Source: Gimesia chilikensis
Lineage (GTDB): Bacteria > Planctomycetota > Planctomycetia > Planctomycetales > Planctomycetaceae
Reading direction: 5' to 3'
DNA: 64,000 bases
NCBI RefSeq assembly: GCF_007744075.1
Contig: NZ_CP036266.1
Coordinates: forward strand, 7,406,564 to 7,470,563
Shown here in pieces: positions 25,155-36,300 of the stretch; positions within the stretch are counted from its first letter, which is position 1, and each line of letters opens with the position of its first letter. Below the pieces are notes generated by a model, which saw only the letters and a program-made list of their open reading frames with translations, was not told where the DNA came from and did not search any database. Made by a program: the position numbers and the translations under genes.

Positions 25155-28100
25155 TCAAGCAGTCGGTTTCATTCGCTGTGAACTGAGCCAGATCGCTCCC
25201 AGTAGAAAGCAGACCAGTGCGAAGTTCCCCAACCAGTCGGAGAGGAACAACCAGCCGATCAGCCCTATCAGAGCCAGGAAGATACCGCCCCATTTTCGGA
25301 GCACCATCGAATCTCCGTAGCGGGTGACAATCAGAATCAGAAAGATCAGCATCCCTGCCCAGAAGATCGTCCAGATCAGGGCGGAACCGAAGGCAAACGT
25401 ATTTTCAGGACGGACCTTGAGTGCCAGTTTGGGATGCCCATTGACCTTGGTGAATTCCAGCTTGTGTCCCTTCAGGGGAATATCAAACTTCAGTGAAATT
25501 CCGCCAGCTTGCGTCCAGCCAGCCTGTTGTAATTCAGCACCCAGCATCTCAGATTCTGCGGGAGCTTCTCCGAAAGCAGGCCTGGAACCTGGGTCGTAAA
25601 GATCCCCCATCGGTTGCCCCTGGATGGCCCCCTGATTGGGTAGCATTGCTCCTCCGAAACCGCCTCCTTGCCCACGCCCTTCAGCCAGGCTGTTATCTCT
25701 CCCCCTTCTCTGGAAGGCATCATATTCCAGTGATTCTCTCATATTCTGTGTTCGATCACTGGGAGAGACACCAAATGGAGATCCGTTTTCAAAGTGTTGT
25801 CTCTGGTTGAACCGGGGCTGATTCGGCATCGCCTGTTGTTGCTGCAACTCCTGCTGAGGCATCGCAAAATCATTCGCATTCTGCAGGCTCTGCTGACGGC
25901 GTAAGGCTCGGCTGTCGGCAGGTGTTGTCTGCTGAATACCTTTCTTCCCATGCGCCTGCTTGGGTGCGGCATTGCGAATCGTAAAACTTTTCAGTTTGGG
26001 CAGGTCACTGGCAGTATTTGATGAAGCCGATCCATCACCGTTCGACGATTCAGCCGGGGCGCGATTCAAATTGTATAATGAGGCATTATTTCCGATTACG
26101 AGGCTGTTGAAAGCGTCTTCGGAATCAAAATCGGAGAGTCCATTTGTATTCACCGCGTCGTTCAACATTTTATCCTGCTGTGCCTGACGCTGTTGTTCCT
26201 TTCGCTGCAGTTCGCTGATCTGCTGTTTGATCCGCTGCCCCTGCTGTCTGGTCTGGGCATCGTCATCCGTATCTAACTGTTTCCCCAGTTCTTTCAGGTT
26301 GGAGATAACCCGTTTTCGCACCCGGTCACTCTTACTGCCACTGTATACGGAGTAAAGGTTCTCCACATCTTTCTGAACACTCGTCAGCGAAAGCTGATAT
26401 TGGGTGAACTCTGATTCCGACAGAACAGGTGACATATTCGTGCGCGAGTTATCCAGTAAGGGAGTTGCCGAATAGTCGTCGGGAACATAAACAGTCCACT
26501 TGGTCTGGGCGACGGGAATTCCATACTCGGCATTCTCAGCAGGTGTGACGATCCGCGGCGGTTCCAGATCGAGTGTCTGTCCCTGCCAGTTGAATCTACC
26601 CTGAGGCAAACTGGATTCCAGCCGACCGACGAGAATCAGATTGACTGAAAAAGAAAGATCAGCCGCACTCGTTTTAGGGAGTGCCAGCAGATAGATCACC
26701 TGCTTTTGTGTTGTTTTTTCTTCACCCTTCTCTGTTGGTTCCGCTATCTGTTTCAGTAATACCGGGGCTGTCGGTACACCTTTGACAAAGGCACTCAACA
26801 CCTGCGACCGTTCCGGAAGCATGACTGCCAGAAACTGACGTGATCGGTTACGTAAGCGGTATTCTGCATGCGTTTTCCAGCTGCCATCGTGAGCCAGCAC
26901 GGTCGTCAACTGTGAAAGATTCACCGCAGCGGCGGCTCCCTGGTCTGCCTGGAACTGCTGAATCTGGTACTCGGGGGGCTTACCATTCCCCTGCAGCCGA
27001 GCCAGAGTCATCGCCTGGTTAGCCAGGGCATCATCGAGTGTCAGCGGCATTTCATCACGGTCGACCGTCGTGATTGATTCCGGATTCAGCAGGTTCAATC
27101 GTGCCCAGCTGTGATTCACCAGCATCAGATAATGCTGCTGGATTTCCAGTTCGGTCGTTTGTGAATCGACCTGGATACTGGTGTCCATGACACGAACCTG
27201 GGGAATCTCAATCTTCCCGGTCACCGGCGGTGCCTGCGTGGTTTCTGCGGTGATGAAATACGTTCCTTCGACCGAGTTCTGCAGGTGAATCGTCCATTGG
27301 ATAATTTCATTGCCGATTACGCGTTTGTTGATCTGTCGAATCGAATCCCCGCGGAAGTCCAGATGTTCTCCGAGCCAGGCAGGTGTCGTAAACGACAACA
27401 CGTCGGTTGCTGCTCCCTGAATCGACCAGCGAATCCCCACCGTGTGGCTGACCGACACATTACCCACCGTCGTCATCACCAGTGAGTTAGCCGTCACATT
27501 TGGCTGAGCCGGAGTCAGTTCCAGTTTGATCCACTCCGGTAACTCTGCCGAGGATCGATAAGCGAATTGGGGTAGGCTCGGACGCTGAGCTTTCAACTCG
27601 GGTGACAAATCAGCAGATGAAATCGCCCGCCAGTCTTCCAGTTCGGGAGCACGGGCCACCAGCGCTTCGTCAATCCAGATAGCCAGATCGCTGCGTACAG
27701 AAGAGACAACCAGCGGCGTGGGGATCACAACTTCTGCCTGTTGCTGGTTTCCCTCCCGGGGCACCACACCATCAACCACGATTTCTGCCAGACTGGTTTT
27801 GAGCTCGGCAAATTCGAGAACCAGCACCCGCATGTCATCGGCGTTCTGTTCAATTACATACCAGTCATCCAGCCCCTGTGCCTGGACACTCAAGACGAGA
27901 TAGGCTTCGGGTAGTTCCAGCACAAACGTTGATTCGGGAATGCCTTTAAGCTGATAGCGAATGCGGCTGGAAATACTCAGTTTACGAGGCGAAACAAGGA
28001 CTCCATGCTCAGCGAGGGCCTGTTTTTCAGCTTGTTTTCGGGAAAGGAAGAACTGAGTCTCCACGGGCCGACGTGAAAACCGGTAAGCCCATTGGGGCTG

Positions 28101-31100
28101 CAGAGTGTGGCCTGCTATTTTCCAGACCGGTGATGCGGTTTCCGGATTCACATACTTCTGAGTATCGATTTGTATCGCTCCGGATATTTTCTCCGGACGA
28201 ATCTGAAACTGAGGCTCTGCGTAGACGCCGATGGTCCCGGTTTCATTTGTGATGGTTTCAGGAACAAACTGGGGCAGGTTGAGCGAACGATTCTGCTTTC
28301 CAACAGACAGCGACTGAAACGCTTCCACTTTGACGCGTGTCCTATCTTTGATATCGCGTCTTAAAAAGACTTTGATACGTCGATCATCTCCGGTCCCCAC
28401 CATCTCCCAGCCACCCACATCAGGACCGGTTACGGACTGAATGCGAATGTCCCCGGGAACCTTCAATAATGCCTGGTTAATCGTCCCCTGTCGCACCTGA
28501 TATTGATGCAGACTGTGCAACCGCTGTCCCGCGTCCTGGACAACCGCTGACAGACTGGTATCACAATGCACAATGCCTTGAATCGCACCCCGCTCTTCTG
28601 CCTGACGCCAGGAAATCTGCAGTTGGCCTCCCTGATCTACAGGCAGCTCTAGTTTCGCTTTACCTGCGGCTGTCTGTTTCCGATAAGTGGACCGGGTTCC
28701 CGTAATGCTGACCTCCGAAGTCGCATCGGGAAGATCGAGTGTCAATCGCCCACTGGCCACAGGCAGGAGATCAAATTTGAAACTCCCCGCCGTCCCGCTC
28801 TGTTGTGCGGGAAGATCCAGTTCCAGATCGAGGATATGCAGTCCCGCCTGTGCAATCACGATTGAATACATTGTTTGTGAAACAATTTTATCACTGGCGA
28901 ATTTGTGTTCCGGATGAGTCAACAAGGTGGCCGACTTTCCATCGAGCTGGGCACTGCTGATGGCCGCTTTCCCTAAAGGCAAGGCGACTGTCACCGGCTG
29001 TGAACCAACCGTGTGGATGACCAGACGTCCTTTGACATGCACGACCGCCTGTCCGGTTTCCGCCCCCGGTTTTAATTCCGCGGCATACAGTGCCTGACTG
29101 ACAGTTCCCTGTGCAGTTGCCTGCTGATCGATGGGTTCATCCGGATGTGCTGCATTCCAGAGTTTCCTGAATTCATCCTGCGGCAGAAAGATGCGTTGTG
29201 AGTCGAGCGGATCAGTGCCTGCTTCGTAAGGAATCACCAGGTTTTGAGGCAGGCTGGGAACAGGTGGTTTGACCTCCGTCTGAGCAATTCCGCTTACTGG
29301 AGCTCCCAGACAGAAACCGAGCAGGAGCAAAGTGCTGACCGTCGCCTGTTTCTTATCTGCAGAAGCATTCCAGCGACAGCATTCCCGTCCCAGTTTGCCG
29401 ATCATCCATTCCACACTCCAGCATAAACCGACCAGCAGCGAACCGACGAAAAGACCATCCAGAATCGGTTGTACTCCTGCAGGGAGAAACGCGCTGCAGG
29501 TGATCGGGAGAAAAACACCCAATAACAGCACCAGACAACGCTGCAGGCAAGTCCGGCTCCGCATCAACCAGCCCAGCCAGAGCACTCCGACCATCATAAC
29601 CAGAAACAGACGCCGATTGATTTTCAGGGCCTGCAACGTCACATCCAGCGACAGCCCGGATTTATGTGGCTCGCCGTAATATTGAAATTCCAGTGAGCGA
29701 TAACCTTCCGGAGCAGGCAGTGGTGCGACAACCGAAAGTCGACCTCCCAGCGCTTTCGCCGGAGCAGGAGGAAACTCTGCCTCTTCGATTAAATCTTCCC
29801 CCACAACCACAGAAGCCGGCTTGCCCTGCATACCTCCAGCCAGCCTGTCGGATTTGGCTTTGCTGTCTCGAGATTTCGATTCACCAGACCGATTCATTTC
29901 CTCAGATTGCGAAGTTGGTTCCTTGAGTTTTCTCGTCAGCCCATCGACTTGTTGCCCTCTTTGAAAACTTTGGGCAGGAGCCGTCAATGGTGCTGGTGTT
30001 TCACCGGAGTTCGGTTCGAATCCCAGTTGAGTTCCACCTGTCAGATCACTCTGCACTGATGACTCAATCTGTCGCATTTCATTTTTAGACATGGAACGGC
30101 GTGCTGCTTCTCGTGACTGCTGCACAGCAGGCAGCATGAGTGCGATGACAATACAAAGCAGGATAAACCCGCCAAACAGCGAAATCACCACGTTTACCCC
30201 GCCTCTGCGATAGGCGTAGACACTCACCACAGCAATCAACAGTACAAAACAGGCAGCCAGAACACGGCCTCCCATCTCGCGGATCGGAACCACTGAGAGA
30301 TGCTGGCGGACCCGCTCAATCATCCCCGGGCGTCCCAGAGGCTGGTCGGGGACAAAATCCCCGGTGCTGTCGGTAATGAAAGTATCCTGGGGATACAGAA
30401 TCGTCCAGGCCTGATTCAAAATCTGTAGCGACTGGATCTGTCCAGCTCCGTCAACAACGGCGACCTGCGGAGGCACTGCAGAGTGTCGATCTTTCCATGC
30501 CACGTTTCCACGATTCGCATCGTAGAGGAGTTTCAAGGTATGCGTGCCATCGGTCTGGCTATCCGCAGTCACGGGGATCATGAAAGCAGCACCTGTCTGA
30601 CGTACCTCAACCGGGGTTCCACCAATCTGGGCCGACAACAGTTCTGCACCCTCGGGAAGTGTGACCTGCAAAGCCTGAATCCCGACAGCAGAAAAGTCGA
30701 GTGCAGCTTCGTTCTGAACTTCTCCTGCAGAGCCCAGCACGCTTTGAATCTGAAGCTGATGTGCAATCGTCGTGGGTACAGCCGTCTGATCGAAACGGGT
30801 TTCCTGAACCTGTATCTGATGGCCGGCACCCACAAACCGGAATGCAGCGACAATGCGTTCCTGTGGCACGTAAGTGATGGGGGCAGGTAACTCGGCGGCA
30901 TCGATCGAATTCAGAGCCTGACCTCGGACGCCGGTTGCTTTAATCTGCAGACGCTGATCGCCTTCCGCTTCGAATGCAACTTCTCCATATTGACGATCTG
31001 CAGACATGATCTGCAGTTGCGGAATCTGCACAACCTCTCCTTCGGGACGAGGTTGTTCAATGGTTACCGTCAGGGTCTGCTTGCCACTCAAGCGGCGATC

Positions 31101-33221
31101 CATCTTCAATTTCCAGACGCGGACTCCGTTCTGTGGTTCTTCGGCCGCCTGTTCAATGATGCGTCCCGCGGAATTGATTAATTGAAACTGCAGATCGGTT
31201 CCCACACTTTCCGGCAGAGCGACCATCAGAGACCGGAAGCTCCCGCGTTCGACATTGAGAGTTGCCTCATAGTGTGAGAAGAGCGTGGTCTGATCGAGCC
31301 GGACATACTGCAGATGATGTGCGGCCATCTGCAAAGGTTTTCGGGAAACGGTCAGGCTGCCTGAATAGCTGTTGTCCTGATATTGATAACCGAACCGCAT
31401 GTTGGGAATACTTTCCTGCATCGGTTCCAGGCCAGTCAGTTCACTGGGAACCAGATCCCAGTCATTCTCCGCGTGGATGACCAGAGTTCCCTCCAGGATT
31501 TTGGCCTGGGGCAATTCAATTTGAGGCAAGTTGAGTAGCTGGCCTTCTGTTTCAGGGGGCCAGTTCTCCAGATCGCGATGTGCGGTAATAATCACACGTG
31601 CTTCCTGGTTCGCCGGCAGTGCATCCGGGAAAGGAAGGCGTATCTGTTTGGCACCCGCTTCACGAGATGATTCTTTCCAGTCGATTGGCTGATCTTTAAA
31701 AGTCGCTCCCAGAATGGTCCACTCGGCAGGCAGGTTTGCTTCAAACTCAAACATGGGAGCAAACAGGCTTTCCACCGTGGTCACCAGGCGAAGATCCATT
31801 CCCTGTTCATTGATGTCGATCACGGTAGATGCTGCCATCTGCACCTCGGAACGTTTTTCCTGCGTGATCAGTGAGATACGAAAATCTTCCTGCCAGAAAT
31901 CAAAATCCAGGCCTGGCCCCGTAGTCTGTCGCACGGGAGTTCTCTGACGTGTCGCCGGTGCAGTCTGGGCTTTCCGTCTGACATTTCGCGTTCTTTCGAC
32001 CTGGAGCCGAACTCCCGGCGGGTAGCGGATCAGAATTGAACCGACGTGGGAATTGACCTTCTCAATCAATAAATCGGGAACATCCCAGTCTTCGTCTGTT
32101 TCCGTGGTCATGACGCCCCGGCAGATGATCTGTCGTTCGCCCTCGATCGGCTGCCGATAATTCAGGGTAATTTCAGTCCTGTTACGTTCCCGCATGCTGT
32201 CATTCAACGTCCAGGATTCCAGCCCCGTTGATTCCACACTGACAATTTCCAGAGACTGGGGCACACTTAGAATCACCCGATCCAGCGACTGTCCGTAGAT
32301 ATTGAGCGTGGTCTGCGCCTGCCAGGCGACTTTACCGGGACTGACAGAAACACCAATCCCACTCTGTGCGAAAATCAGAGAATCGTTGGTCTGCTGCTGT
32401 GACTGCTCGGTGATTTTGATGCTGACCTTTCCATCTCCCCCCACCGGGAACTCATAAGCGGCCTGTTCTCCCTCCTGGGAAGTGGATTTCACCTTCAATT
32501 CGTTAACCACCAGATGCCGATCAGTGGGAACTTTCATTTTGAACTGACTGGGCACACCGGGCAGTAACTGAAACTGGGAGACCTGATCACTGCCAACCGT
32601 ATTGAGAGGAGCTGAAAGCTGTAGTTCCAGTTGATGTTCCCCTGCCCCCTTGCTGAATAGCTGCAGTTGCGAATTCTTTCCTGACTGCCGGGCGAGCATG
32701 GCAGGTTTCCCGTCCAGTTCCGCCGATTCCACAGCCAGTCCCTGCAGAGGCAATTCGACAGCCGTCAGTTGTTGAGGGAACTGGCGAATCGAAATGCGGG
32801 CCTTAATGACTAGTTGCCGATCTGAGAGAGTCGCCTCGTAGGCAGCACCATAGATAACAGATCGTGCATCAGGCAGTCCGGTCCCCCCGTTATTGGCTTC
32901 CGCCTGTTTTTTGAGAGACTCATACTGCGCACGCGGCAACAGCACACCGCTGCGGTCACGTGACATTAATGCGTCCAGTTGATCCAGAGGCAGATAGACG
33001 GCTGTCTCTGGCCAATGAGGCGGCTTCGGTGCGGGCATCGACTGTTTTTGTTTGACAGCCACTTTTTTACTGTTCGTTTTCTGGGCGGGGAGATCCTGAG
33101 TAAACCACGTCGAGAGGCATCCCAGGCAGACTGTGATCGCCAGTGCCAGATTCAGAAATCGGCGTATTTCAGACACAGTAGTAACAGCTGGTGCGGATAT
33201 CGTTTTTGATTTTATATTCAT
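25155..33221 (-). CDS. Giant envelope protein of 2688 aa with two tandem homologous modules
   Basis: The largest gene here. The ATG at 33221 is chosen because AGG lies 6 bases before it; an ATG four codons upstream would contain that site. A signal-like helix lies near residues 25-45. Module A (~55-995) and module B (~1345-2260) share features: I/V-Y/F-L-P start, A-x-Y-x-A-x-L, a V-x-L-P-L strand, A-E/Q-L-D-G-K, and beta-rich repeats. Between them lie several helices (~985-1035, ~1205-1300) and a signal-like segment (~1300-1320). A coiled coil (~2275-2360), a Gln/Asn/Gly/Pro-rich linker (~2360-2565), and three C-terminal helices end the protein. No catalytic motif is seen. Modules also match the upstream 1186-aa gene. 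Confidence 0.85.
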   Translation of the reverse strand: MNIKSKTISAPAVTTVSEIRRFLNLALAITVCLGCLSTWFTQDLPAQKTNSKKVAVKQKQSMPAPKPPHWPETAVYLPLDQLDALMSRDRSGVLLPRAQYESLKKQAEANNGGTGLPDARSVIYGAAYEATLSDRQLVIKARISIRQFPQQLTAVELPLQGLAVESAELDGKPAMLARQSGKNSQLQLFSKGAGEHQLELQLSAPLNTVGSDQVSQFQLLPGVPSQFKMKVPTDRHLVVNELKVKSTSQEGEQAAYEFPVGGDGKVSIKITEQSQQQTNDSLIFAQSGIGVSVSPGKVAWQAQTTLNIYGQSLDRVILSVPQSLEIVSVESTGLESWTLNDSMRERNRTEITLNYRQPIEGERQIICRGVMTTETDEDWDVPDLLIEKVNSHVGSILIRYPPGVRLQVERTRNVRRKAQTAPATRQRTPVRQTTGPGLDFDFWQEDFRISLITQEKRSEVQMAASTVIDINEQGMDLRLVTTVESLFAPMFEFEANLPAEWTILGATFKDQPIDWKESSREAGAKQIRLPFPDALPANQEARVIITAHRDLENWPPETEGQLLNLPQIELPQAKILEGTLVIHAENDWDLVPSELTGLEPMQESIPNMRFGYQYQDNSYSGSLTVSRKPLQMAAHHLQYVRLDQTTLFSHYEATLNVERGSFRSLMVALPESVGTDLQFQLINSAGRIIEQAAEEPQNGVRVWKLKMDRRLSGKQTLTVTIEQPRPEGEVVQIPQLQIMSADRQYGEVAFEAEGDQRLQIKATGVRGQALNSIDAAELPAPITYVPQERIVAAFRFVGAGHQIQVQETRFDQTAVPTTIAHQLQIQSVLGSAGEVQNEAALDFSAVGIQALQVTLPEGAELLSAQIGGTPVEVRQTGAAFMIPVTADSQTDGTHTLKLLYDANRGNVAWKDRHSAVPPQVAVVDGAGQIQSLQILNQAWTILYPQDTFITDSTGDFVPDQPLGRPGMIERVRQHLSVVPIREMGGRVLAACFVLLIAVVSVYAYRRGGVNVVISLFGGFILLCIVIALMLPAVQQSREAARRSMSKNEMRQIESSVQSDLTGGTQLGFEPNSGETPAPLTAPAQSFQRGQQVDGLTRKLKEPTSQSEEMNRSGESKSRDSKAKSDRLAGGMQGKPASVVVGEDLIEEAEFPPAPAKALGGRLSVVAPLPAPEGYRSLEFQYYGEPHKSGLSLDVTLQALKINRRLFLVMMVGVLWLGWLMRSRTCLQRCLVLLLGVFLPITCSAFLPAGVQPILDGLFVGSLLVGLCWSVEWMIGKLGRECCRWNASADKKQATVSTLLLLGFCLGAPVSGIAQTEVKPPVPSLPQNLVIPYEAGTDPLDSQRIFLPQDEFRKLWNAAHPDEPIDQQATAQGTVSQALYAAELKPGAETGQAVVHVKGRLVIHTVGSQPVTVALPLGKAAISSAQLDGKSATLLTHPEHKFASDKIVSQTMYSIVIAQAGLHILDLELDLPAQQSGTAGSFKFDLLPVASGRLTLDLPDATSEVSITGTRSTYRKQTAAGKAKLELPVDQGGQLQISWRQAEERGAIQGIVHCDTSLSAVVQDAGQRLHSLHQYQVRQGTINQALLKVPGDIRIQSVTGPDVGGWEMVGTGDDRRIKVFLRRDIKDRTRVKVEAFQSLSVGKQNRSLNLPQFVPETITNETGTIGVYAEPQFQIRPEKISGAIQIDTQKYVNPETASPVWKIAGHTLQPQWAYRFSRRPVETQFFLSRKQAEKQALAEHGVLVSPRKLSISSRIRYQLKGIPESTFVLELPEAYLVLSVQAQGLDDWYVIEQNADDMRVLVLEFAELKTSLAEIVVDGVVPREGNQQQAEVVIPTPLVVSSVRSDLAIWIDEALVARAPELEDWRAISSADLSPELKAQRPSLPQFAYRSSAELPEWIKLELTPAQPNVTANSLVMTTVGNVSVSHTVGIRWSIQGAATDVLSFTTPAWLGEHLDFRGDSIRQINKRVIGNEIIQWTIHLQNSVEGTYFITAETTQAPPVTGKIEIPQVRVMDTSIQVDSQTTELEIQQHYLMLVNHSWARLNLLNPESITTVDRDEMPLTLDDALANQAMTLARLQGNGKPPEYQIQQFQADQGAAAAVNLSQLTTVLAHDGSWKTHAEYRLRNRSRQFLAVMLPERSQVLSAFVKGVPTAPVLLKQIAEPTEKGEEKTTQKQVIYLLALPKTSAADLSFSVNLILVGRLESSLPQGRFNWQGQTLDLEPPRIVTPAENAEYGIPVAQTKWTVYVPDDYSATPLLDNSRTNMSPVLSESEFTQYQLSLTSVQKDVENLYSVYSGSKSDRVRKRVISNLKELGKQLDTDDDAQTRQQGQRIKQQISELQRKEQQRQAQQDKMLNDAVNTNGLSDFDSEDAFNSLVIGNNASLYNLNRAPAESSNGDGSASSNTASDLPKLKSFTIRNAAPKQAHGKKGIQQTTPADSRALRRQQSLQNANDFAMPQQELQQQQAMPNQPRFNQRQHFENGSPFGVSPSDRTQNMRESLEYDAFQRRGRDNSLAEGRGQGGGFGGAMLPNQGAIQGQPMGDLYDPGSRPAFGEAPAESEMLGAELQQAGWTQAGGISLKFDIPLKGHKLEFTKVNGHPKLALKVRPENTFAFGSALIWTIFWAGMLIFLILIVTRYGDSMVLRKWGGIFLALIGLIGWLFLSDWLGNFALVCFLLGAIWLSSQRMKPTA

Positions 33222-33305
33222 GGCGAACCTCATGCAGTTAGTCGCTCACAGTCGGATTTGATTCAACTCTCGGTGAATCCGTTTTGATAGTTTCAGACTT
33301 ATCTG

Positions 33306-36300
33306 CTATTTCTCGTCAGTCTGGTCATCCTGGAAATCATCGAATACACCGGGAGGCGGAATTACTGCCGCTGATTTACCGGCAAGATCCAGCTGTGAAT
33401 CATCAGCTTGATGATCAGCGATACCTACGGAGCGGAGTGCTGCGATCGAATACAGAATCCAGATTGCAAACAGAGCCAGAATTCCGTATCGGGCCGCGTA
33501 GAGACCATGCAAAATTTTGTCTGCATTGGTCAGACTGAACATGGCTAACAGAAACCCGAGAACAATCAGCACCGTAACTTTGTTTTCCCAGGGAGTCTTT
33601 CGCATGACGACGGCAATCACAACCAGAGCAATTCCCAGAACCCAGCTATAGAGGGAAAGTTTCCACCAGGAGACTTCAATCTCCGGACTGCCCCCCAGGC
33701 GGGTGAAGCTGTAAGCACGGCCCTCTGTCGGAAAATCGATCAGTGATCCGGCTGAAACACCGATCCAGGAATCGAAAAACGATGCGTCTGCATCAATCCC
33801 ACCCCGCTTAGGAATCACGCCGGCCAGATGAGGTTCGAACTCCGATTTAAAATCATCAGAGGAACGAACCAGAGCATAGTCATCCGGCACCCAGATCACG
33901 GTTTTTAACTGTTGTACTACTACATTCGCTGCCTGCACACCCCCCAGTCGAGGTAATGGCAATCCCAGCTTACCGCCGGGCGATTCAGTAATGCGTGGCA
34001 CGGACTTGGTAAACATCAGGCTGACGAGGAACGACTCGTCCGATGCCTGATCGCGAGAGACATTTACGAAGTAGCTGGTCCAGCCTTCTTCACTCTCGCT
34101 GTCATCTGCTTTTTCCAGCGGAACCGGCTGACCGGCAACGGTGATACTTAAAGGCTCAATGCCCTCAGGCAAGGCGACTTTCAACTGTTGTCGTTCGCTG
34201 GACTTCATCAGATAGCGACAACGGTACGTGGAACGTCCCTCTTTACTGACCACAATTTCCACCAGCGACTTCAGTACGATTGTCTCTACGACTTCCTGGA
34301 TCTTATGACGCGTGGAAGCGAGGTCGAGCATGACTGGCTGGCTGAAATAACGATAAGCGAGAAAACCATCCCGCGGCAGTAAAGTCAGCTCTCTCAGGTC
34401 GATCGGCTCCAGTTGATCTGACAACTCAGCGGTAGTTACCGAAAGGGTCTTGGACTTGCTGACAGCGATTTCACCATACACGCGTGCGAGTGGCACGTTT
34501 CGCGAGCGTGGCTGGTCATCGGTTTTTTCCAGCCCCAACACTTTTAACGGCTGTAAGGCAATCTGCTTCAGGGCTATATCACCTGAGGGATCCTCGGCTG
34601 CTTTCTCTGATTCTTTAGTTTTCTCCTGCTCAGCGTCTTCGTTCTCTTTTGCTTCTTTTTCCCCTGCAGCCGCCGGTTCTGCATCCGCCGGTTTCTTCTC
34701 CTCAGGAGCTTTTGCGACTGCCTGCAGGCCTGGTGTGATATCATAACGGACTTCCAGAGTGTAGGGGCCCTGCACATTCCGCTGTGTGATGATCGTCCAG
34801 ATCACCCAGCCATCAACGGCCTGCTCGGCCCGGCTTTTCTGTTTGATAGAAGGGGCTGGTGCGGGCGAAAGCGATCGAATTTGAACCAGGTCCGCGATCG
34901 CCTCCGGAACTGCGAACCGAAACGTATCGACGCCCGCATACTGCACCTGGTAATTGATGCGGCTGGTTACCTCTGCAATCTGTTCTTTGACATTAATCGA
35001 AGTGGCGACATCAGCGACCAGTCGCGTCGGTTTGATCTGAATCTCAACCGGAATCACCACGGGACGCCGGTTGTATTCCCATACCGAAGCCAGCGCCAGC
35101 CGGGCTGACTGTCGCTGCTGGGGACTGTTGGCCGGCTGGGCACCAACCACATCCGGATTACTGATAATCAGCTCCATCGATTCCGGTGCATACAGGGCAA
35201 TCTGACCTGTCTCACGTTCAACATCAGTCGCTTCCAGAATGGGAATATTGACCGTTTCGGAAAGGTCGTCCTGAGCCAGATCCCGATGAGCACGAACCTG
35301 CAGTTTCAGTTTTCCCTGAAATTTCTGTTGCAGGGACACCGTCAGCAGACGGGACTCTTTGTCGAAGTTGTATTCTTTCAACCCGGAAACATTCACGGAA
35401 TCGATTTCCAGATCTTCGGGCACTTTCAACTGGAAGGAAAAGATTCCGGCCCGCTGGATATCATAATTGAGCTGCGCTGTGACTTTGATTTCGTCTTCAC
35501 CGAAATAGCAGTCCGTCTGTTGCGCAACGAAGATTCGGGGTTCGAGGGGCTGCACACGGATCTGCAACGATGCCGAAGGATTGAAAAAGCGATAGTAGAC
35601 AGCTCCGGGCCGTCGGATGTTCTCGGGGATACCATTGGCTTCGCTGCGGGTCACACCCTCAAACTTCGTGACGGTGAAGGTCATGGTCTCACCCGCATCG
35701 ATGGCGATCTGGCCGCTTTCGCGGATGACGTCCAGGGCATGAATTCCGTGCGTTGCGGAATCGGAAAGTCCCAGGATCTCAAATGGCTCTTCGGGAATTT
35801 CTTTTTCAGTATGTACTTCGATCTGCGCGTCGTCCTGTAACTGATTCAGAAATTCAACCTGAATCACCTGACGCCCATCGCCCTTTACCACTTTCCAGCT
35901 CTTGATTTTTGTATTAGCTGATGAGAGATCCAGAATTCGGTCGTTGAGGGGAACGGCGATGCGTGCCGATTTCATGTCTCCCCGCAGGACATCGTATTTT
36001 AAAGTGGCCTGGGTATGTACCAGTCCATCACGAATGAAAACCAGGGTAGAGTTCTCGACACTGGCCAGCAGGTCCATCTCCGGCTTGCTGCTTTCCCGGG
36101 GATACCAGAGCACACTGATCTGATTGGTGGCTCCGACAGTCGATTTTACAACGGTTGATTTCTCAGCTGACTTCGCAGGCAGGCGGACCAGTTGCGGATT
36201 GACTTTGACGGTCTGATCCGGTTCGGGAATCGTGAGATCCAGGGTGGTGATGCCTACTGTCGGACAGGCAAACTGAAACTGATGTCCTTCCGGTGAATTC

